Assembly: GCA_036785325.1 (NCBI GenBank)
Contig: JAXIVH010000002.1
Coordinates: 10,778,778-10,842,777, forward strand
Origin: Urophycis tenuis
Taxonomy: Eukaryota; Chordata; Actinopteri; Gadiformes; Phycidae
Direction of reading: 5' to 3'
Length of the DNA stretch: 64,000 nucleotides
The notes below the pieces were generated by a model. That model made no database searches. It was not told the origin of the DNA and worked only from the letters and a program-made list of their open reading frames with translations. Position 1 is the stretch's first letter, and each line of letters begins with the position of its first letter. Shown here piece by piece: positions 1 through 31,795 of the stretch. The translations under genes were made by a program, and so were the position numbers.

Positions 1-60
1 AAACCACTGCCTCAGTGTTAGTAAGTTAAAGACTTTCTTTCTATTTTCTTTCTGAGTGGA

Positions 61-200
61 GACATTTACATTTACATTTACATTTAGGGCATTTAGTAGA
101 CGCTTTTATCCAAAGCGACTTACAATAAGTACATCTGTCAGAAGAAGGGTAGGTAGGGGATGGAAGTTATGCAGGGTTCAGGTGAACTCTGCACTCTCAA
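61..200 (-). mobile_element. L2-like LINE 3' tail fragment, minus strand
   Basis: It begins with a TTTACA tail repeat, followed by the reverse complement of the AAGTCGCTTTGGATAAAAGC tail, and contains a reverse copy of the ORF-end segment GTTATGCAGGGTTCAGGTGA. It matches the family at 11282-11700. Confidence 0.6.
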
Positions 201-323
201 GTTCACCTGAACAGGAGCCATCACCTCAACACTTTGCTGAGGGCGTAGCGTACATGTATACTGCATACAGAATCTGTACTGCTCCTACAGTGATACTGTG
301 AGATAACATGATAACATACTCAC

Positions 324-18498
<18,175 letters not shown>

Positions 18499-19244
18499 GA
18501 TGGACGAGGGAGCTCGCAACGTTTGAATGCAACACGGCATGTTTAACAGCTGGACAAATGGACAAGAATAGCCGCAGGAATCCGAGACCTACACGCCTAC
18601 CTTGGGGTTGTAAGCGAGGAAAAGCAACTAAATGCCGTGTTCGTTTTTGGATCATCTGGTCTCATCGGTAATGTCTCAGGGTGGGTTTAATTAAACACAG
18701 TGGGTTTAATTAAATACACTACGCCTACCCGGTGGTCTCAAAGTAAGTTTCATTCACAACGGAAGTTTTTTTTAACTTACCTGTTTGACAAAGCATTTCT
18801 TCAGAAAACAATAACACAACACACGGGAACACTTTTAAAACTAGTAAAAGTCCCATCGTCCAGCGGCAGTCCAAGAGTGCGTTTGCAAAAAAAAAAAAAC
18901 ACAAATTGCAAGACACTCCTTGAAAGAGGTGAGTCTGTGGTCTCCCGATTTTTCAAAGATGATTTAAATTCGGAACCCAACGAATGCTCCCCGCTGCTCA
19001 GAATAAACCTCTTTTCGGATGAGCAGTTGGCTGTGACGACGGTCACCGGACTACCGCAGCTGAAGTCGGCGAGCCTCGGAAGCAGCATCACGTTGTTAGG
19101 AGGGGCATCCAACGACACCGCATCTCCCTACATACCACCAGCTGGGGTACCCTCTCGATGCATGGCTGCAGGACGTGTCACTCTATGGAACGCAGACTAT
19201 ATATGCGAGACATACAGCATTTCTGTTTAGATGTAGTTTTAGGA

Positions 19245-19245
19245 A

Positions 19246-19319
<74 letters not shown>

Positions 19320-19365
19320 GCGTGTGCGTGTGTGCGCGCGCGTGCTTCTGCGTGTGTTTGTGCAT
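19245..19365. repeat. GT microsatellite with GC variants
   Basis: About 70 bases of perfect GT followed by interrupted GTGC units. It lies upstream of vwde exon 1. Confidence 0.9.
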
Positions 19366-22300
19366 AATGCATGACTAACTTGTTTAGAATTTGGAATGTC
19401 TGGACATTTAAGTTCACCTTGTTCAAATGCATTTTTAATCACTTTTAAAACGTTAAACGCTGCTTATATTCTGCCTTTCATTATACCTCAGGGACCACAT
19501 ACTGGTCAGTAGTTTCTTTTTTTTCTTATGAAGCATATCAACGCAGAGATAGAAAACAAATCAGTGATGATGAGTGAGGATAGGCCTGCTGAAGTTTGAT
19601 TACTGTGATTGTTGTAACGGTAACCTAAACTCCTGGGATCTGCCTAAATGTTTAGCCAGCTGCTGAGAACACCCACTGCTCCTGCCCCTGTCTGCCAAAA
19701 CACAGCTGGAGAATTTATAAAGCCACAGAATCCAAGTGAATATTCAGGTGTTTACAATCATGGTTTTTTGGTGTGGGTTTTATAGGTTAAGCATTGTCAA
19801 AACTGCTGTCATATCCTACATGACTGAGACATTAATCAATAATGGAATTTGGAATTTCCCAGCATGGGATTAATAAAGTATTTCTATTCTAATAATGACC
19901 GTTGCACTATTATATTGAAATGCACTGATGTTGGCAATTAATTCAACAGAAGAAAAGGTGAATGAACAAGTACACGTTTCTTCTTGAATGGTCTTTTCAA
20001 CAGGGGCTCCAGGTGCAACATTGAGACTGAGGCGCCTGTCTTGTACAGACGCTTGTGGTCACTGTGTCAGGAACAGCAGCAGAACAACCCTCAACCTGAC
20101 CCGCCTGGAGAAACTGTAGAGCTGAAGGTCCTCCAGCCAATGTGTAAACCCTTTATATGAAATGGCCTTCACTGTAGTGAGGACCCTTATCTTCATTATA
20201 CTGTGGTATAGTTTATAGTGTATTTTCACAAAGCTTCACTTCACTTTATGTGCATGTGGATGTGGTATTATGCTTTCACGGTCCACAACATGATCAGCTG
20301 CTAGTGGCTGGTTGCTCCCTCAATATACTCTACTCTAACATAACCCTGACTGGAACCTCAAACAATAAGCCCAACGGCTCATTATAACGTTAGTGCTTGC
20401 AATTCTCTCCCATTATAATCAGTAATGCGCACCTGGACCTGGCTGAACATTTTCTTATTTAATGATTCCAGGCAATGGACCAGGGAATGCAGACAATATT
20501 CAAGATGTTTAATGACCACCATCACCGTCCAATCACCTGGAAAATATGTGGTCCACAAGAAAAAACAACAAAAGATTTGTGACAAAGAAGAAGCCCTCAG
20601 GGGGTTCACAACCCAGAACATGTCAGCTGGGACTCGAACACCATGACCGCTGGAGACAATCCTGACCCTCAGAATAACTAGTTCTCCCATCTCCCTTCCG
20701 ATCTTTGTCTGGGCCTGAAAGACAACACAAACCACAGTCAGCGGTGTGGGCCACCAGTGAGGAGAGCCTATCTGCTCGTTGACAGGCAGGGGCCACCCTG
20801 TAACAAAAGGCTCCCTTATTGGCGTCCTCTGAGCCGCTGGCTGTAAATGTCAGCCGCTTACAATACTGACCCACATGGGGGCAAGCTGTCTGCTTTATGA
20901 GGGCAGGGCGTCCCAGGACGGCTCCCCAGAGTGCGGATCCAGAGGGGTCTGGGATCGGGTTTCATGCTGTCTTCCCGGACCCCTACCATGTCAAGCACCC
21001 ACCTACTGGATGAAAACAGTATCACTGCCACCCGACTGCACTGTCCAGTGTCCTACACCTTCTGTCACATGCAGATCTTCTATTTTTTTTGTGTGTGTGG
21101 AGGATTGTGGTCAGGGTGGACTGAAGTTCTGTTTGAACTCTGACCCATATGCTCATAATGGGTGTTTGGATATTAGGGGAGGGGGTAGTGAGGGTTCATT
21201 GAGAACCCTCTTAACCCTCTTAACATGTATTTGTACATGCTATTTATTTGAATGCCTATAATATATTTCTACAAAATATATTATATAAATAAATACAAAT
21301 CTTTTTTTTAATAATTTCTATTCTATATGTGCCATGTCATGATTAATAAAAGAGCCGTAATTTCACACCAAAGGCACTATTTAATGCCATGCCAGGACCA
21401 CCAGTTACCCTAGGAGTAGACGTACAAGCCAGCCTCTGAGTAAATGCTAAGCTTAAAAAAAACTTGCTCGCAGAACCAATCAAAAGTATTTAGGGCGACC
21501 CTTCATCTTTGGGCGGTAATACCTGTATAGGCATTATGTGGACTGAAAATAAAACGGAATCAAATTAAGTAACTTAAGTAAATAAAAAGCTCCTTGTCTC
21601 AAAGTGAGTCGCAGTTTGTTTCACTACGGATGAAAGTCGGGGGAGCGCAGTATTTGCGGTAAGGCGTCACTTCCTTTAAAATGTTCGCGGTGGACTGGTG
21701 ACGGACGTTCCTGCCGGTGTTCAAATACCTTTGATTTCGAAACCTCAAATACCCCGCCAAACTACACTAGAATAGCCTATACTTGTATATTCAGTTACTC
21801 TGTAAATTATTTCATTTTAAAATGCAACAGCTGTTTCGGTTTATAGCAACGCGCGAATCTGAAGAAGTAGGCCTACCTTGTGTATGCATGCTTCTTCAGA
21901 TTGTCTGGTTTGGTGTGAGGAACGTTAAGACCTATTTATATACAGTCTATGGTTAAGACCCAATCCGGCAAAATTCGACTTTTTTACCCTTTTAACATTT
22001 CCTATTGGTGATATATATGTATTTCTACACATAGTACGATCGAAAGATGTCGTAAAACGATTCATGAGGATTTCTGGTGAACTGTCACTGAACCTCCGCA
22101 AGTCACAAAAACACGAATCCGTTTTTCCTGTCCTCATGTCGTCATGAAGATGTGGAACCAATCAAAAACTGACTCAGGTAAGACCCGCCCCCTGCGCGAG
22201 TGAAGGCAACTGTGATTGCCCACGTGCAACTAAGACTGGCTATGGTGCTGCTGCAGTTTACTGTTCACATTTAATATGGAGTCCCCTATCGTATATGTCG

Positions 22301-23040
22301 AGTAGCCGTAGCAAGTTGACTTATTAGTTGACGTCACCTAATACATTTTACAAAGTATAGGCTATCTGTTGCTATCTCAATTATCTTTAGCAAACGGAGC
22401 GCCACATATCGGGACAGTATCAACGAATGTAATCTAGAGTGGAGTAGAAACAACGAAGTTCACGCAAAAAAATAATCAAAATAAACCAAACCGTGTCAAA
22501 TTATTAATTTAGTGTGAAATACTGCCACCTAGCGGATGTAGACTCCCTTGCGTCACTGACTGGTTTTATCAAAATGCTGAACCAAATCCTTTCGTTGGCT
22601 CTGGTTCAGATCACAAGCACTCTAACTAAATTGGATTGCATGTGAATAATAAATAAATGGATGAATGAAGTAATTAAATAAACACATTAGTAAAGTGACT
22701 CATTGCAAAAATCATGATCGTGAATAATAAGCACATAGACATTAGACAGGATTTACTTAATACATCAGATGGATGTGTAAAATCTATTGTTGACACAAAT
22801 AGGCCTCCTGTTGTTCCTCTGTTGCTATAGCAAGGTGTGTGTGTTGGCAACTACCGTCCCATTGAGCTCAGCTGTTGTCTTTATGAGATGTCAGCTGTTC
22901 CAGGTTACTAAGCAGCGTCAAAGTTTGTTTGGACTGAGATGGAGGAGGCACGATAAAGAAAATCACAAGATAAAGTCTGGAATTTAAAATACACTGTAAC
23001 CTTGTATTTTTACACTGCGGATTATTGATAGTATACTCAA
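19366..23040. other. Intergenic region without a confident gene
   Basis: I see no continuous coding structure. It contains an exon-like segment at 20004-20160 (see findings), a 12-bp-stem hairpin at 21856-21902, and a fish repeat tail (GGGATTAATAAAGTATTTCT) near 19866. Reading frames here look incidental. Confidence 0.6.
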
Positions 23041-23083
23041 AAAATATGTGAATCATCATTCAGTCATTAAGGAGAATCTTGGG

Positions 23084-24701
23084 ATGTTGTTTGGAAAAAA
23101 TCCTACAGAACTACATTCGTATTGGGAAAATCTTACAACCAACATGGTTCCAGTCAATTCTGACCGTTTTGAGAGGAAGCGGCTGTTTTCCATGAGACAG
23201 AACTTGGATGCAGCGCGGAGCCAGTGTAGGATATCTCCGGCTGAGCGTGAGGCCGACAGCCCCGTGGTGGACGTGTGGAGAATCCAAGCGCCAGATTTCT
23301 CTCCCAAACTCTACAGGTGCCTCTCAGGTCATCCACGCGGAGGAGGGTTTAACCGACGTCCTCAAGCCTCGTCCTCTGGCAACACAGAGAAGACTCCAGG
23401 GCGAGATGTTTCCAAGGTTTTACACTTTAAACGCACTGTAGCGGAGATTCTACAGGAGACCCACGGGAGGAGGGAACCGAGGAGGTTCGTTAAGTCCTAC
23501 AAACCACCTGATGCACTCCAGGCTGAGCTGATGTTTGTCAAACTGGGAAAATTCCCCCCTGTAGGTCCTTACAGGAACCCCAAACCACACGACTTTAGAC
23601 CGGTACAGAGAATTCATATTATTACTGTTTTATCTAAATCTATCAAATTAATAAAAAAATAATTGCTTATTGTTCAAACTTCCATGTTTGCATATTACTA
23701 AAGCTTAACAGTTCTAAAGTGTTCACTGTTTGCGTGTAATGTATATTCTGAACACTGTATGGCGCCAAAGACGAGCGTCAAAACATGCTCACTGCTGCTG
23801 AAAATCTCCTACAGCAGGATGACGACCTCCCAAACATGGCCACCGTGACCAAGAAGGACCCCGGTGACCTGGAATTTAAACTCAACCACAGAGACATCTG
23901 TATGAAGTACCTAATACGAGTAGATTATTTTAAGTAGTAGATATGACCAAATCAAACCACTGTTTTTCATGTGTTTTATTAGATAGTATAGGCCCTATTA
24001 CCTGTTGTTATTTAGCTGATGATTGATTTTTGGATTTTGTCTTTTTTTGAAGCGTTGTTAATGAGAGGAGAGTGTAGGGGTTGGGGATGCTTACAGGTAG
24101 ACATCGGGCTTAGAACCAAGATGTCTGTTGGGTGACCTTTTTGGTTGCACCCCTGGTTTTCAAGTCACTAATATTTTTCCTGTTTGCCCAGTGAGGAGTA
24201 CCAGGTCAGAGTCATACCTGACCGCTAGAGACCAGATGAAGACTATGATGAAGATGGACACCTACAAATCAGCAGAACCAACATGGGACCTGCGTCTTTT
24301 TCTGGCCAAGCCACAATGGCCTCCCAAATCAGCCTCCTTTACGGTAGGCTGATGTTCTTCTGAGTGTCTTATGTCAGCATTGATATGGTTTGTCAATTTA
24401 TTGGTTTGTTAGTTTATGTTGCTGATTGCAAAATCTATATTTTGAATTGAGTTGTCGCTTCTTTTTCTCAATATATTGTACAATAATAATACATAATGTG
24501 ATGTAGTTGTCAACTTGTATAACTGGCAAGTTGGGAGTCAAATTGAAGTACATTTTGACAAAATGCACCTCCAAAGCAAGATGGTGATTATTAATGTCTG
24601 ACTCCACCTTCCAGAGACACAGACGGAGCAGATCGGTCTACAGTGCATTTATGGAGCGGGTGGAGGAGAAGCTGTCGAGGTCCTGGACACAAAATCTGTA
24701 G
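23084..24701 (+). CDS. Uncharacterised basic protein, four exons
   Basis: I do not recognise this family. Exons are 23084-23602, 23771-23899, 24192-24343 and 24615-24701 (stop TAG), about 295 residues, rich in Arg, Lys and Pro. Recognisable blocks are R-F-E-R-K-R-L-F-S-M-R early, G-P-Y-R-N-P-K-P-H-D-F-R-P at the end of exon 1 and Y-S-A-F-M-E-R-V-E-E-K-L near the C-terminus. No signal peptide, membrane segment or catalytic motif is visible. Exons 2-3 and 3-4 keep phase; exons 1-2 are off by one base, so a small exon, an indel or a wrong border remains. The ATG at 23084 is only the first in-frame methionine of the long exon; an upstream exon is possible. An AATAAA lies at 24946-24951. The gene is transcribed divergently from vwde. 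Confidence 0.6.
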
Positions 24702-24945
24702 TGACCTCCTTTGCTAGCAACATGTGTTTCCAGTGTATTTGCTGTCTTGTGACAGCATAAACATGCATTACTGTAACCCATGTCTATATGAACAAATTAC
24801 GTCAGAACGTTTTGTCTGTTGCCCAAAAAAATCACTTCCAACACTTTTTGATGGTCGTAGAATTGTTTTTGTTCCATTTTTGTCATCCTTTTTTATTTTA
24901 TTTTAATTTTTTGGATTTTTCGTTCATCCTCGGATTCTGAATCTG

Positions 24946-24951
24946 AATAAA
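24946..24951 (+). terminator. Polyadenylation signal AATAAA
   Basis: AATAAA lies 245 bases after the stop codon of the uncharacterised gene at 23084-24701, in AT-rich sequence. Confidence 0.45.
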
Positions 24952-26042
24952 TTATGTTATTTGGGAAGCCATATTTTTTTCGTTCACTCTCACCCTGGCC
25001 TCATGGGAAACAAAAGCTGACCGAAGCTGAAGAGCTGGTCAGTCCTCTCCAGCCCACCAACACACGGTGTTGGGAGCTAAACGGAAAAACAACACCGCTA
25101 GTAACAAACGGACACCACTAGGGGCCGCTAGAGCTAGTCTTATTGGTCATAATGCAGCATACTGGCAGGCGTTCAGGAACATGAATATTTCAGTCATAAT
25201 TTCGGTTATTGACTGGCGAAATATATTATTGGAACAACAACTGAATTTAGCTGCGCGCAATGCGTAGTATGTGTATGTTAACTTTAGCAGCAAGCTAGCA
25301 TTTAACAATGTTTAACAATTCATTAAAATTAGTAGACTTTTCGGAATACATTATATGATGATTGATTTATTATTACACATGGTTCCATGTAACCCCATTA
25401 TACATTGCACGTTTTGTTGGGAAAACTTTATCGCTTAAGCCTTAACTGTAGAATCAACTGGCTGCTGATAATAATTAATAAGTAATTTTACGGTTAGGGA
25501 AACGCTGCCCTGAAATAAAGGACAGTATCTGACCACGTGGGGGCGATGTGTTTAAATGCTACGTCGTCGAAGTCAAGCTGTGAGATGTCTTTATTAAATA
25601 CTACGAAGTAGCCATCGTTACCATTTCTTTTAGGCCTAATTCTTTATCTTCAAAGGAACACAGAAGCCAATTTTACAAACGGAGGTTCAGACAAAACTGA
25701 TGCAAATCTATATGAAACAATGAAGTTGGTAAGTTAATAGGCTAATTTAACTTAACGAAGACCAGGGGAAGGCTACTTCTTAAAACAAAAGAAGACGATG
25801 TTTTTAGGCTTCTCCATCGACTGTTCATACACAGTGTTAAAAACATCACTTTCAACCAACACAAGCAAAACAATGTAATTGTAATAATTTTAGTAATAAA
25901 TATTGTACATTCATGTAAGGTTTTTGTTGACCTTTCACCAGATTAACAGAAGTGAGACCGACTGAGTAAATCCTGTTTGGCAGTTTAGTCGTCTCCTAAG
26001 ATGACACATTCAAAAAGTGTGTGTGTGTGAGAGGGAGTATGT

Positions 26043-26102
<60 letters not shown>

Positions 26103-26416
26103 ATGTGTGTAAGAGGGGGTGTCTATTTTTGTGTCAGGGTTGCATGTGTCACAGTAAAGGTCCCGTGTCCTGGCCTCGACCCCCGGTGCCGGTCAGAAAT
26201 CACTCCGATTACAAAACAGGAGTCGCTCCCATTAGAGTTACGGCACCAGAGATGTGTGCCAGAAATGGTTGGGTAGTACAACCCTTAATAACCCCAGATA
26301 CATAACTCAACCCCTCCACCCCTGATATCCATCTCTCCAACAGATAAATGTGCTCTTTATATTTTTAAAGGCACATTTCACAGCCTGACAAAAACAAACA
26401 GCAACCCCCCCCCCCC

Positions 26417-26457
<41 letters not shown>

Positions 26458-28518
26458 ACACACAATCTTTAACCATTCCAGCGGCACCTCAGAGCCAAAA
26501 TAAACAGCTAAAACTCTGTGCCGCAACGCCTCTCGACGTTATTGTTAGCTCGTACCGCCGGCAGCGCGGGCCGGAATGTAAAAAAGTCTCCTCAAGGTAG
26601 CGCGCCTCAAACTCACCCGCGCCACGCCGTCACCTCCGCCGCGTCTGCAACTGACAGCCTGTCAGGCCTCACAAAAGGGGCCCCGCTGAGAAAGGTGAAC
26701 AACTGGTCTGGCCTCTGGGTGGGACCCAGGCAAAACGGCTACCATTTTATGACCTCTCGGGTCCATTAAAGCCAGGGCCTGAAGCGGGGTGGGGGGGGGG
26801 GGGCAAGCAAGCAAGTCCAGGGCCGGGGAGGGAGGCGGTGCGGGGGTGGATAGAGGTGCAATTCGGGGCGGCCATTTTGCCCGAAGGCTGTTGTCCGGGG
26901 TGAGTTGTCACGACTCCAGGTGCCAGGGGGACCCGGGGTCGTCAGGGGCCGATGCAGAGGAGTGCAGAGACTTGTCTTCCCACTTAAAAGTGAGACAGTT
27001 TTTTTTTTTTTTTTTTTTTAATATGGCGGCGGTATACATCGCCTCGCGGGGTCTGAGGTCGTAACCGCCAAATGACAGGGTGTCGGCGGGCGTCCGCAGG
27101 GGTGGCGGCGTGTCACGGCGTGACTTTGTGGGACGGAGTTGAGCAGCGGAGCGGTTCTCGGCGCGTGCTCTGCAGGGTTTTTAAGGACGAACGAAGGAAA
27201 GTTGCCAAATACATGGACATAAGTGAGAGGACATGAACAAGAGAGAGTTTGCGTGCATTGGAGTGAGAGCACGGTTGTGTTTGTTCATTGGATGTAGGTG
27301 TGAATCTTTTGACTCGTGCCGTATGTATTCTAGATAAGATGCACGTTATTAATCCGATGGGACATTTGTGAAATGTATAAACATACTTGCTTACAATACA
27401 GCACATACGCGTATACATACATGCAAACTGGTCAGCCCTGCTAACACACACTTTACACAGTTAGTCCCCCCCCCTGTTCCAACACACACTCACACACACA
27501 TTCTCACACCGGACTGTCCAGTCATCCATATACTCCGTAGTGATGGATCTCTCCCGGGTCTCGAACATATAACCCACCGTGCGCTCCGTCCCATTGGGAA
27601 CCCCTCCAGCGCCAGACCCCCTGCTCCGGCCCCCCCCCCCCCCCCCCCAGACCACTCTCTCCAGCGCCCCAGGACGGATGGAGCCTGGCTGGAGCTGGGA
27701 CCGTCCGCTGCCCCGGGTTCCCGCCATGGGGGGGGGGGGGGAGCCACTGATTTACGCAGTGGCTCCGGGGGGGGCCTCCCACTGCACAGCTGACCCCTCA
27801 CTGGCTGGGGGGGGGGGGGTTAGACCAAATGGACGTCTGGGAGCGGCTGGTCTGGTGGTCCCAGGGGGGAGGCTGGTCCTCCAGGGCTCCCCGGTCCCTG
27901 GTCAGCTGCGGGCTCTGAACAGCATGTGTGGAGCAGCCACGGCAGCCTGTTGGAGACGTCGAGGTAGAAGTAATCAATCCGCTCTGAAGGCCGGAGGTGC
28001 ACGTGTACGCGTTCAGTAGAGGGGGGTTGTTTATTTTTAATGGGGAAGTTTAATGCGTCACACGCTAACCGCCCACTTCTGTTCTCACAAAGATTGATGA
28101 CTTTTAAACGGCAGTAATGAGTTTGTGAATTTGAAGCTGACATTTTGTTTATCGTGGCAGGGGGGTTGTCCCAGTGTCCTTTTCAAAGTGCTTTCCTGAG
28201 AGTGGCACGGTGTAACCGGGTCAGGCGCACGTAGCTCTGGAGCTGTTGTTGCATAAAATGGGCCTCCGTTGCGTCGACAGCCAACAATCCCACCAACACA
28301 AAACAAGCCCCGGAATCGGCCCGGCAGGATTAGGAATTAAAAGCCCAGAGAATGGGTCTGAGAAGCTCCGCCTCCCTGGTGCAGGCCAGGGGTCTGTCGA
28401 TTCATCGAGAGGTGGTTTCATCATGTGTGGAAAAGACAAAAAAAAGGCGAAACAGTTGGATTTGGGGCTGATAAGAAGCCATTAAGGCCTCTTAATTGGT
28501 TACACCCCCCACCAACCC

Positions 28519-28572
<54 letters not shown>

Positions 28573-29679
28573 CTGACAACTAATGAAAGCGGTGAATGTG
28601 TGGCTTGAAAGAGAGGGCGAGGGCTGGCAGAACAAGAGACGGAGGGAAGACAATATGCTTGTGTTGGAGAATTAGTTACACTCAGTAGTCTAAGTCTTTC
28701 TCTTCCGAGCAGGGGAGCCAAGGGGGGGGGGGGGGGGGGGGGGGGTGGGAAGGGGTGCCCTGGCTAGAGGAGATTAAGAGGAAAGTCCACACAGGTGGGT
28801 GGGTGTGGGGGTTTGGGTATGTATGTTGAGGGGGGGGGTCACATGACAGGATGTTACCTCGTTTGATAAACGGACCGACAGGAAGGAGGAAGGCAGCGGG
28901 TTTATAGGGGGAATGACCTGGTCGAGCACATCAGGTATTCGTTAGGGACCCCGTCTCCCAGGTGTGTGCCCCCCCCGCTGGATTAAGACTCCTCCAGGAG
29001 GGTCTCGCTTTGAGCGAGTTTTACGTTTCAATTTGAGTCCCGAGGCTTCAACTATTTGGACTCACTGGAGATCGATCACAGGCGATCGTGAATGTGAGCG
29101 TTGATATAGCAACATCACAACTTTAAACAAGCATCTCAAGCACTCTTGAGACATGTTGCTGTGTTGTCCTGTAAATCTTCATTATTCAGAGCAGTGCTGA
29201 AATTTGTGAAATTGTCAGTCAGTTAGTGAGCGTTAGTCATTCAGCCGGCCATTTGGTTTGTTAAGTTAGTAGGTCACTTGATGAGTAAGTGTTTGTTTGT
29301 CCGTGCTGCTAAGGCTGCTTTGAGTCATTCTCATTCCAGTGGATGATCAACATGCTGTCTCTGACACACATGTAGCACCCCACCCCCAGCTCGCCCCCTG
29401 GCCTGTAGTCACCATGAGAGCACATGTCTTTGCAGATGGGTTGCAGATAAGGCTCGTTCCAAGACCTTTATTTACTCCTCCTGACCTTTCTCCCCTGATT
29501 TTTATTATTCTTTCTCTTTCAAGGTCTTTCCATCTAGCTTCAAATGTACACGTGTGTCTGCACGCGTAAATACGCCCACACACACACACACACACACACA
29601 CTTACTGTACATACAAATGTGCAGAGACGCGCAAACACACACACAGAGACACACACACTCACCCTCATTTATATGTATA

Positions 29680-29728
<49 letters not shown>

Positions 29729-29746
29729 ACCCTCATTCATATGTAT

Positions 29747-29777
<31 letters not shown>

Positions 29778-30449
29778 TACGTACACAGGCACACTCACTC
29801 ACGCACACACGTGAACATACACACACACACACAAGCGCACATGTCGATCACAACACTTTGTGTGCAGCGTCTGACGCACTCTGCAGGCCTGGGCTCGTCT
29901 CCGCTGACCCCTGGTCCCTTTCTCTGGGCTGAGATCTTGACCTCGCAGCTCTGTTTTCTTTGAAACGAAAAATAACTTTCTGAATAATGATTAGCTGTCA
30001 AACTAACGCCAACGTCTCCGAGGTCATTTCCTTTGCATTCCTGGGACATGATGAATGATTGAGAGAAAAGGAAAAGTGAGAAAGGAAATCTAAATACATC
30101 TCAATCTCAGGTGAACTCAAATGTCATTATTTGGTGTGCATATAAAATAATAAGAATAAAATGAGAATGAATTTTAGGCACTGAAGTTGCTTTATACATT
30201 GTTAATCCAGTACTTATTACAATGTAAAGGTAACGTTTACTGTACTATAAACATTTCTACATTTACTTTACTTTATGTCGTTTTTTTTCTTAATATTGGC
30301 ATTTTCCATTTACCATGCGTTTATTGTACATTGAAGGTGTAATTTTGATGTTGACATGCACATTTAAGTATGTATTTACATTCACTTTGTATAGAAAAAA
30401 CATTTTACAGAACAACACTTGAATCCTTAGATAGTAATTGAAGTTAGAG

Positions 30450-30576
<127 letters not shown>

Positions 30577-31300
30577 GTTATGCATCAATAGATTCTAGCT
30601 TCTTCACCTGGCTGTATTCGGGGTAGCGTCAGAGTAACAGAGGAGCGTCAGCACCAGACGAGCTGAACCTGTACCCAGCTCACAGCCGGTTTGATGTTTT
30701 ATCTCCACAGTCGCGGTGTGTGGGGACCGGACCCCGCTGGCAGCATCCCCAGAGTCCTCACAAAACTCCACCTCGTCACGGTGTGTGTGTGTGTGTGTGT
30801 GTGTGTGTATCTCCATTGAAAAAAAAAAAAAAAAAACATTGCGGAGACTGTTAAAGCCGACCGCACTCGCTCATCCCCTTATGTGGGGCCAACCTCGAGA
30901 CACAACACATGAAACACGTGAAAATCCTCCCTTTTATCTTTTACGGCGACACGGGAGGCCGGGCCGGGGCTGGGGAGCCGTCAGCGTGTCTGCGTTGCCC
31001 TGGGCTGCCCCCCCAGGCGTCGCGTTTCATCTGAAGACGTACGTCTCCGGCCCGGCAGCGGCGTGCGGCGAGCGCTGGCTGGAGTGCTCCCGCCGTTCCA
31101 GCGCGCTGCAGAGACTGGCTGACACGGGCTTAGCGCCGCGGTGACAGCGCAGCCTATTCTCCATTAAGTGGATGAAGAGCCCAGATGCCACCTGTGTCGG
31201 GGTAGGGGGCCGGGGGGGGGGGGGGGGGCAGGCCCTTTGAGTCCACATATTAACCCATAAGCGATATTGTCGGGGGGCTTTCTGCACGGACCGCCAGAGG

Positions 31301-31500
31301 NNNNNNNNNNNNNNNNNNNNNNNNNNNNNNNNNNNNNNNNNNNNNNNNNNNNNNNNNNNNNNNNNNNNNNNNNNNNNNNNNNNNNNNNNNNNNNNNNNNN
31401 NNNNNNNNNNNNNNNNNNNNNNNNNNNNNNNNNNNNNNNNNNNNNNNNNNNNNNNNNNNNNNNNNNNNNNNNNNNNNNNNNNNNNNNNNNNNNNNNNNNN
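31301..31500. other. Assembly gap (200 N)
   Basis: Two hundred undetermined bases. The gap directly abuts a 30-bp tandem array, which probably caused the assembly break. Confidence 0.99.
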
Positions 31501-31795
31501 CACCCTATCCTCCATCCCTAACCCAAACACCACCCTATCCTCCATCCCCAACCCAAACACCACCCTATCATCCATCCCCAACCCAAACACCACCCTATCC
31601 TCCAACCCCAACCCAAACACCACCCAATCCTCCAACCCCAACCCAAACACCACCCTATCCTCCATCCCCAACCCAAACTCCACCCTATCCTCCATCCTCA
31701 ACCCAAACACCACCCAATCCTCCACTCCAACCCATACACCACCCTATCATCCATCCACAACCCAAACACCACCCTATCCTCCACCCCCAAATTGA
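31501..31795. repeat. 30-bp tandem satellite next to the gap
   Basis: About ten copies of a 30-bp unit based on CACCCTATCCTCCATCCCCA plus ACCCAAACAC. Because 30 is divisible by 3 the minus strand stays open and reads as a decapeptide repeat (M-E-D-R-V-V-F-G-L-G), but there is no sign of a gene. Confidence 0.9.

Noticed and set aside
18700..19230. A 176-codon plus-strand frame upstream of vwde
   Set aside because: No recognisable family, no good start context, and it ends close to a GT repeat. It more likely overlaps the vwde promoter/5' UTR region. It might be revisited with transcript data.
27461..28019. Several Pro/Gly-rich frames in the GC-rich area
   Set aside because: They depend on poly-C and poly-G runs, give conflicting frames on both strands and lack splice structure.
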